Shown here: piece after piece, positions 59,442-64,000 of the stretch | Numbering within the stretch: position 1 is the stretch's first letter | Layout: each line of letters starts with the position of its first letter | Assembly: GCF_035987325.1 (NCBI RefSeq) | Contig: NZ_CP108488.1 | Location: 7,688,001-7,752,000, forward strand | Source of the DNA: Streptomyces sp. NBC_01244 | GTDB taxonomy: Bacteria; Actinomycetota; Actinomycetes; Streptomycetales; Streptomycetaceae | Length of the DNA: 64,000 bases | Direction: 5' to 3' | Translations under genes and position numbers: made by a program | Notes under the pieces: generated by a model | What the model saw: only the letters and a program-made list of their open reading frames with translations | The model's database searches: none | What the model was told of the DNA's origin: nothing

Positions 59442-60029
59442 TCACTTGGCCATGTCCGGGCCCCCCAGACGTAGGGCCCGGGGGTGGTCACGGGTCGCCA
59501 GTGCCGCCGTCACCCTGCCAACGGCGTCGTCCACGCCTTCGTGCTCCCAGATGCGCAGCGGCAGCCAGCCCAGGTGTACGAGGTGGGCGTCGGTCTCCTC
59601 GTCGCGGCGGACATTGCCTTCGAGTTTTCGGCGCCACCATTCGGAGTTGTGCTTCGGAGCGTGCAGATGCTTCTGGCACGCGTGCCAGAAGCATCCTTGG
59701 ACGAAGACTGCGGTTCGCCATCTGGTGAAGGTGACGTCAGCGCGACGGCGCGGCATCCCGGGGATGGGCATGTTCACGCGGTAGCGGAAGCCCAAGGAAT
59801 GAAGAGCACGCCGCAAGGCGAGTTCTGGAGCGGTGTCCCGGTTGCGTTGGGCCACCATCACCCTCCTGGCATTCGCGTCCCGCGGACTCGGCACGCCTCT
59901 GCGGCTGTCTTTGGTCTCCACTCCCGGACAACTAGTGGCTGCCGATTCGGTAACCGCCCCGCGGTCCGGCACGGTCTGCCCCGGCTGGATCTGTTCGACT
60001 GTCGCCACAGCATTCAGTGACGTGCGCAT
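59442..60029 (-). CDS. vsr: Very-short-patch-repair (Vsr) DNA mismatch endonuclease
   Basis: The C-terminal 140 residues are a complete Vsr domain: AQRNRDTAPELALRRALHSL, GMPRRRADVTFTRWRTAVFV, QGCFWHACQKH, WWRRKLEGNVRRDEETDAHL and LGWLPLRIWEHEG. The Asp, His and zinc-site Cys/His residues of the fold are there (FWHACQKH). About 57 residues precede it; the start is uncertain (ATG 60029 used, no good ribosome site; ATG 59858 is too short upstream of the domain but possible). Vsr normally repairs T:G mismatches made by a cytosine methylase, but no methylase gene lies in the visible part of the island. Confidence 0.9.
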   Translation of the reverse strand: MRTSLNAVATVEQIQPGQTVPDRGAVTESAATSCPGVETKDSRRGVPSPRDANARRVMVAQRNRDTAPELALRRALHSLGFRYRVNMPIPGMPRRRADVTFTRWRTAVFVQGCFWHACQKHLHAPKHNSEWWRRKLEGNVRRDEETDAHLVHLGWLPLRIWEHEGVDDAVGRVTAALATRDHPRALRLGGPDMAK

Positions 60030-60152
60030 GAGGAGCAATTCGCGCCGACCTAGCCGGATCTGACCAAACGGTGGCCTGGTGTCCTCGTCGTTCGACACTA
60101 TGCGGTGGGGGCGTGATCGGCTGGACACGCAGGGAAGCTGAGGGGGAACACG

Positions 60153-62204
60153 ATGATCGAAGTTCTGCCGGTGACTGGAGAACAGTCGGACATGCTCGGT
60201 GCGGCCATCGCCTTGGGCAACAGGTACACCAAGAGGCTGGGGCTGCTCACGCCGCCCGCGTACCGGAAGTACGCCGACGATGGTGGGTTGCTGGTCGCGT
60301 TAGAAGGCGGCGAGCTCGTCGGCTACGCGCTCTTCGGGCTGCCCAAGCGCAGCCAGCACGTTCGTCTCGTGCACCTGTGTGTGGCGGAGGAGAGTCGGGG
60401 CAAGGGGATCGCTAGCCGCTTGATCGCAGAGCTCCGCCGTCGCCAAGGGCATCGGCTCGGCATTCGGGCCAGGTGCCGGCGGGACTACGGGCTCAGTGCC
60501 ACGTGGAGCGGTCTCGGCTTCGTTCCGAAGGGTGAGGGCCTGGGACGAGGGGGTGACAAGGAGACCCTCGATACCTGGTGGCTGGACCACGGCCACGAGG
60601 ATTTGTTCGCCGAAGCGCAGAGCGACGCCCTGCTGGTCGTGACCGTCGACCACACCGTCTTCTCCGGACTTCGAGGCGCGGGCGCTGAGAACGCGGTCGA
60701 GGAGTCGCGGGCTCTTGAGGCCGGGTGGCTCGCAGACCTGGTCGAACTCGCCTACACGCCACAGCTCCTCCTCCACGTGCAGGCGGTCGAGGATCGGGAG
60801 CAGCGGAACCATCAGCGCGCCGGCCTGTCTAGGCTTCGTCTCCTGACGCCCGACGCCGCCGCAGTGGTCGCCCGCCAGCAGGAGCTGATCACGGCCGTGG
60901 GCAAGGAGCTGCCCGGTGTCGCGCTCGATGGCGACCTGCGCGCTCGCCTCCGGTACGTGGCCGAGACCTCCTGTGCCGGCCTGCAGGTGCTGGTGACCCG
61001 AGAGCCCGAGTTTGTGCGATTGGCCGACATCGTCTGGGCCGTCGCGCGCGTCAAGGTGGTCTCTCCGGCAGCGGTGACGCTTCAGGTGGACGAACTCCGC
61101 CAAGCCCAGGTGTACCGACCGGCCGATCTCATGGGCACGGCCTTTTCCGCTACGGAAGTCGAGCACGGTAGTGAAGACGGGCTCGTCGCCTTCTTCGAGC
61201 GGGACGCCGACGGAGGGGCAGCGTTCGCGGAGCGCTTGAAGGGTCTTTCCCAAGATGGGGTGCTGTGGCGCAGGGAACTGCTCCGGGACGGCGAAGGACA
61301 CCCTGTAGCCCTATATGCCTGGGCGTTGGACGGCCCTACCCTGACCGTTCCGATCCTTCGGACCGCGTCGCACCCGCTTGAGGAAACCATCGCCCGACAG
61401 CTGCTCTTCATGCTGAAGAGGACCGGCCGGGAGAGGGAGGCCCAAGTCGTGCGGATCACCGATCCGTCCCTCTCCCGCGCGGCCATGGCTGCGGCGGGTG
61501 GCGACGGCTTCGTCGAGGACGAGAACGGCTTCACCGCGCTCCTCGTCGATGTGTGCGGGTCGGCGGAGGAAGTCTCAACGGCTGCGGGGCAGATCGCGGC
61601 TCGACTCGGTAGCGTGACGCCTCGTCTGGACGCCCACGTGTCACCGGAGATCGCGAGCGTCGCCGAGAGGGTCTGGTGGCCGGCGAAGCTCGTCGACACG
61701 GCTCTGCCGTCCTTCATCGCTCCCGTCAGGCCGCGCTGGTCCACGGAGCTCTTCAACGTCCCGGCGATGCTCGTGCCGCGCGACGACGTGCTCGGCATCA
61801 GCCGTGAGCACGTCTACTACAGGTCCCCGGGTCATCGCGGAGAGAGCGTTCCCGCCCGGATCCTCTGGTACGTCAGCGAGGGGATCGCCGGGCAACAGGG
61901 CAAGATGGTGATCGGTTGCTCGCGGCTCGACGAGGTGGTCATCGGCGATCCGGACATCCTCTTCTCGCAATTCGAACACCTGGGCGTATATGGTCGTGCC
62001 GAAGTGCGTGGGACGGCCGGTGATTCGGGCAGGGTCATGGCGCTCCGGTTCTCGGACACGGAGCTGTTTCCCGTACAGGTGACGCATTCGCGATTGGCCG
62101 CGCTGGCGAAAGGGCTGGGGCTACGGTTGTCGCTGATGTCGCTGTCGAGGATCAGCGACGCGCTGTTCCAGGCCGTCTACGAAGAGGGGCACCGAAAGAC
62201 GTGA
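60153..62204 (+). CDS. GNAT acetyltransferase fused to unknown C-terminal domains
   Basis: The 683-residue protein begins with a GNAT domain (1-150): VRLVHLCVAEESRGKGIASRLI contains the acetyl-CoA motif Q/RxxGxG/A, and GYALFG precedes it. A middle part (about 155-290) starts with DALLVVTVDHTVFSGL, and has acidic residues spaced as in PIN-like nucleases (D164, E184, D197 approximately), followed by helices. The C-terminal 180 residues (FNVPAMLVPRDDVLGISREH, GESVPARILWYVSEG, GRAEVRGTAGDSGRVMALRF) look like a PUA/ASCH-type beta fold. GAGGGGGAA precedes ATG 60153. Its stop overlaps the ASCH gene (GTGA), so the two act together. Possible RNA-modifying or toxin-like role. Confidence 0.7.
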   Translation: MIEVLPVTGEQSDMLGAAIALGNRYTKRLGLLTPPAYRKYADDGGLLVALEGGELVGYALFGLPKRSQHVRLVHLCVAEESRGKGIASRLIAELRRRQGHRLGIRARCRRDYGLSATWSGLGFVPKGEGLGRGGDKETLDTWWLDHGHEDLFAEAQSDALLVVTVDHTVFSGLRGAGAENAVEESRALEAGWLADLVELAYTPQLLLHVQAVEDREQRNHQRAGLSRLRLLTPDAAAVVARQQELITAVGKELPGVALDGDLRARLRYVAETSCAGLQVLVTREPEFVRLADIVWAVARVKVVSPAAVTLQVDELRQAQVYRPADLMGTAFSATEVEHGSEDGLVAFFERDADGGAAFAERLKGLSQDGVLWRRELLRDGEGHPVALYAWALDGPTLTVPILRTASHPLEETIARQLLFMLKRTGREREAQVVRITDPSLSRAAMAAAGGDGFVEDENGFTALLVDVCGSAEEVSTAAGQIAARLGSVTPRLDAHVSPEIASVAERVWWPAKLVDTALPSFIAPVRPRWSTELFNVPAMLVPRDDVLGISREHVYYRSPGHRGESVPARILWYVSEGIAGQQGKMVIGCSRLDEVVIGDPDILFSQFEHLGVYGRAEVRGTAGDSGRVMALRFSDTELFPVQVTHSRLAALAKGLGLRLSLMSLSRISDALFQAVYEEGHRKT

Positions 62205-62680
62205 GCGATCCGGAGCGCGCGATGCTGCTGTCCGTCCACCCGCGGTTCGCGACGGCGATCCTGGCCGGAACGAAGACGGTGGAAGTGCGCCGTCAGCGCG
62301 TTGCCGCTCCTCCCGGGACGCCCGTACTCCTGTACGCGACCGCGCCGACCATGGCCATCGTGGGCATGGCGCGGATCGCGTCAGTCCAGGTGGCCACCCC
62401 TCGTGAAGTCTGGACCGCCAGTGGTGCGAGCGCTGGCATCAGTCTGCGCGAGTACGACGAGTACATGAGCGGAGCGACCCGGGCCAGCGGTCTCTCACTG
62501 GAAGAGCCAGTCACCTTCGAGGTGCCAGTCCCTCTGGCCGCCCTCAGAGCCTCCGGCGCGTTTCATCCACCGCAGAGCTATAGGTATTTGACTGGCGAGG
62601 ACCTCCGCAAGGTGGCTGCGGCAACACCTGTCACTGGCGAGGCCCTGCATGGAGCTCTGGGCGCATTGGCGCCTGCCTAG
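62201..62680 (+). CDS. ASCH/PUA-fold protein
   Basis: The 159-residue protein has the ASCH start LLSVHPRFATAILAGTKTVEVRRQRVAAPPGTPVLLYATAPTMAIVGMARI, with the conserved KTVEVRR where the fold binds RNA or nucleotide, and a later EPVTFEVPVPLAALR strand. ASCH proteins include the N4-acetylcytidine hydrolase YqfB, but the active residues are not confirmed here. GTG 62201 overlaps the stop of the GNAT gene by four bases. Confidence 0.85.
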   Translation: MSDPERAMLLSVHPRFATAILAGTKTVEVRRQRVAAPPGTPVLLYATAPTMAIVGMARIASVQVATPREVWTASGASAGISLREYDEYMSGATRASGLSLEEPVTFEVPVPLAALRASGAFHPPQSYRYLTGEDLRKVAAATPVTGEALHGALGALAPA

Positions 62681-62865
62681 CACAAATGCGCTCGTGCGCG
62701 GGTGGCGGCGGTGAGACGTCGCGGCCCTACTGGCTTGGGTTGCAACTCGTTGATTTCGGGCTGAGGTCTGCGGTCTGCTGGTGCGCGAGCACACCGGCGA
62801 CGGCTTGGATGGTGTCGCTCATGTGCTCCCAGAGGCCGAGGTGACTGGCGGGGGCCCCGCTAGTA

Positions 62866-63070
62866 GATGTTGGCAAGCTCATCACCGCCGCGCAGGAACG
62901 GGGCTGGAAGATGGTAGTTGGCGGAGCCCCGTAGGGCCTCGATTTCCTCGATAGCCAGGTGATCGAGAATCAGTCTGGATACCCGATCTGTTCGGCCTAG
63001 CGCTCACCTGGCGATGCGCGGTCGTATCCGCGGGCCGACGTCATCGCAGTCGCACCAGCCACGTTCAACT
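62866..63070 (+). pseudogene. Flavoprotein remnant, second copy
   Basis: The DNA reads DVGKLITAAQERGWKM, then GLDFLDSQVIENQSGYPI, with an in-frame stop (GAP*G), and RSPGDARSYPRADVIAVAPATF after another stop. This is the same gene as the broken one at 23266 but with independent lesions. Both start inside the protein at a comparable place. It has no start codon. Confidence 0.8.
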
Positions 63071-63525
63071 CGGTCGACACCCATGCTGTGCGCTGGTGGC
63101 CAGCCTTGTTCCTATGCGGCAATGGCGGCTCACCTCCGCTCGCGCGGAGAGAACAGGTCTGCTGGCCTACTCGGGTGTGCCAGTTCAGCTTCGCCGTGCA
63201 GCATCCGCTTCCCGCACCATCCTCGCCGCATGGTCAGCCGAGTCGGCCAAGTTCCGGAGTGCGTGTGGGCGAGCCGGCTGAGGCACTCCACGGCGTGGTC
63301 GGTGAGCGTGTCCTGCTGGTGCTGGTGAGGTGTCAGTAGCTGATCGATGGAGCACCGACGGCCCGTGGTGCTGAGCGTAAGCTGCCGGTTTCCGCGTGGT
63401 CCGGCGTGCAACGACGATACGATTAGGCATCCACCAACAGTCGGGGATCTGTCCGGAATTCTTGGGGTTATCCTGTGCCCCTCGCATCGGTCGTCTCGGC
63501 AGGTGCTGTGGTGAGGGGGGGCAGG
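63071..63525. other. Gene-poor interval upstream of the partial nuclease-like gene
   Basis: No convincing gene is present; the two longest frames have no ribosome sites. Together with 62681-62865 it forms old intergenic sequence around the dead flavoprotein copy. The last 100 bases must carry the promoter of the gene at 63526. Confidence 0.45.
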
Positions 63526-64000
63526 GTGGGTGCGCCGGAGTCGAATGCCGGAGACGATTTCCACTTTTGGTGGGCGGCAAGTCGGGCTCTGAAGCTGATC
63601 AGGCCAGGCACCACTCTCCGGCGAGTCACCCTCGAAGGTCTTGTCCACGTCGATGACCCCGACGATGAGTACGAAACGGTGGATGTCGCCGAATACCTGG
63701 GAGGCGACGATGCCGGTTCGGCAGAGGTGCTTGTCCTTTCGCAGCTGAAGTACAGCTCTCGTCACCCAGACACCGCTTGGACAACGGCCAGGCTCTGCAA
63801 GAAGAGCGTGCGGCGCCGAGCCAACGGCACAACGACGCCACCACGATCCGTCATTGCGGACTTGGCGGCTGCCTATCGCCGGCTTGTGGACGATCACGGG
63901 ATCGACGTCGCGTCGAGGGCCCGCATCGCGCTGGTCAGTAATCAGCCTTCCGCCCCCGAACTGGTCTCCTGTGTTACGGCTGCGGCGGCGTGGGTCAAGG
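63526..64000 (+). CDS. N-terminal nuclease-like domain of a large protein, runs off window
   Basis: From GTG 63526, with GAGGGGGG just upstream, 158 residues are visible. They show GDDFHFWWAASRALKLIRPG, then TLRRVTLEGLVHVDD and, after a loop, VLVLSQLKYSSRHPDTAWTT. Glu in TLEG and the Q-x-K of SQLKYS are placed as in PD-(D/E)xK nucleases of the Cap4/DUF4297 group, which head ATPases of anti-phage systems. The second half (IDVASRARIALVSNQPSAPE) continues the same fold. The C-terminal part is outside the window, so the assignment is provisional. Confidence 0.65.
   Translation, partial: MGAPESNAGDDFHFWWAASRALKLIRPGTTLRRVTLEGLVHVDDPDDEYETVDVAEYLGGDDAGSAEVLVLSQLKYSSRHPDTAWTTARLCKKSVRRRANGTTTPPRSVIADLAAAYRRLVDDHGIDVASRARIALVSNQPSAPELVSCVTAAAAWVK

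Overview
The window has the high GC content, codon use and gene families of a Streptomyces or close actinomycete chromosome, in an accessory rather than core part. I see no rRNA, tRNA or CRISPR array. The layout is a set of modules separated by decayed sequence. Three copies of one repeat (about 1365-1846, 18560-19281, 54828-55615) sit at the module boundaries. Each copy holds the same 3' stub of a corA-type magnesium transporter gene, flanked by paired C-rich 11-bp repeats.

Module 1 (1-1003) is the 5' part of an arylsulfatase gene. Module 2 (2318-18355) holds a small acidic protein and an EF-hand protein, then a dense biosynthetic cluster. One half of the cluster is terpenoid: class I terpene synthase, class II-like cyclase, methyltransferase and FAD monooxygenase. 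The other half is acyl chain: fatty acyl-AMP ligase, two acyl carrier proteins, ketosynthase, LnmK-like acyltransferase/decarboxylase and P450. A WS/DGAT-type acyltransferase and an NAD-dependent reductase lie between them. The simplest reading is a methylated, oxidised terpene alcohol esterified with a specially made short or branched acyl chain.

Module 3 (19407-22706) is nested insertion sequences. An IS110-family element of 1653 bp splits an otherwise intact IS5-family transposase gene exactly in frame. Its upstream end encodes a recognisable bridge RNA, and all four guide segments can be matched by eye to the occupied target and to the element ends.

Module 4 (22732-38593) is stress and redox functions with many broken genes: Nudix hydrolase, CGNR regulator, AlkC-like glycosylase, two ECF41-type sigma factors each beside a redox enzyme, a DoxX protein, a membrane-anchored molybdopterin oxidoreductase and a TrkA/RCK membrane protein. 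Module 5 (39030-47969) is a PucR-type regulator followed by a YqiJ-like protein, a flotillin and a giant AAA+ ATPase. Module 6 (48254-54761) is ion transport: an alanine/glycine symporter, NhaA, a CPA antiporter, a CBS protein and an ArsB/NhaD-type carrier.

Module 7 (55818-64000) resembles a defence or mobile island: a phosphoribosyltransferase-like protein, an RNase H-fold-like protein and a Ser/Thr kinase expressed from a bidirectional leaderless promoter, then an unknown acidic protein, Vsr endonuclease, a multidomain GNAT protein coupled to an ASCH-domain protein, and the start of a nuclease-like gene that runs off the window. Functions are inferred from motifs I can see; no database search was possible.
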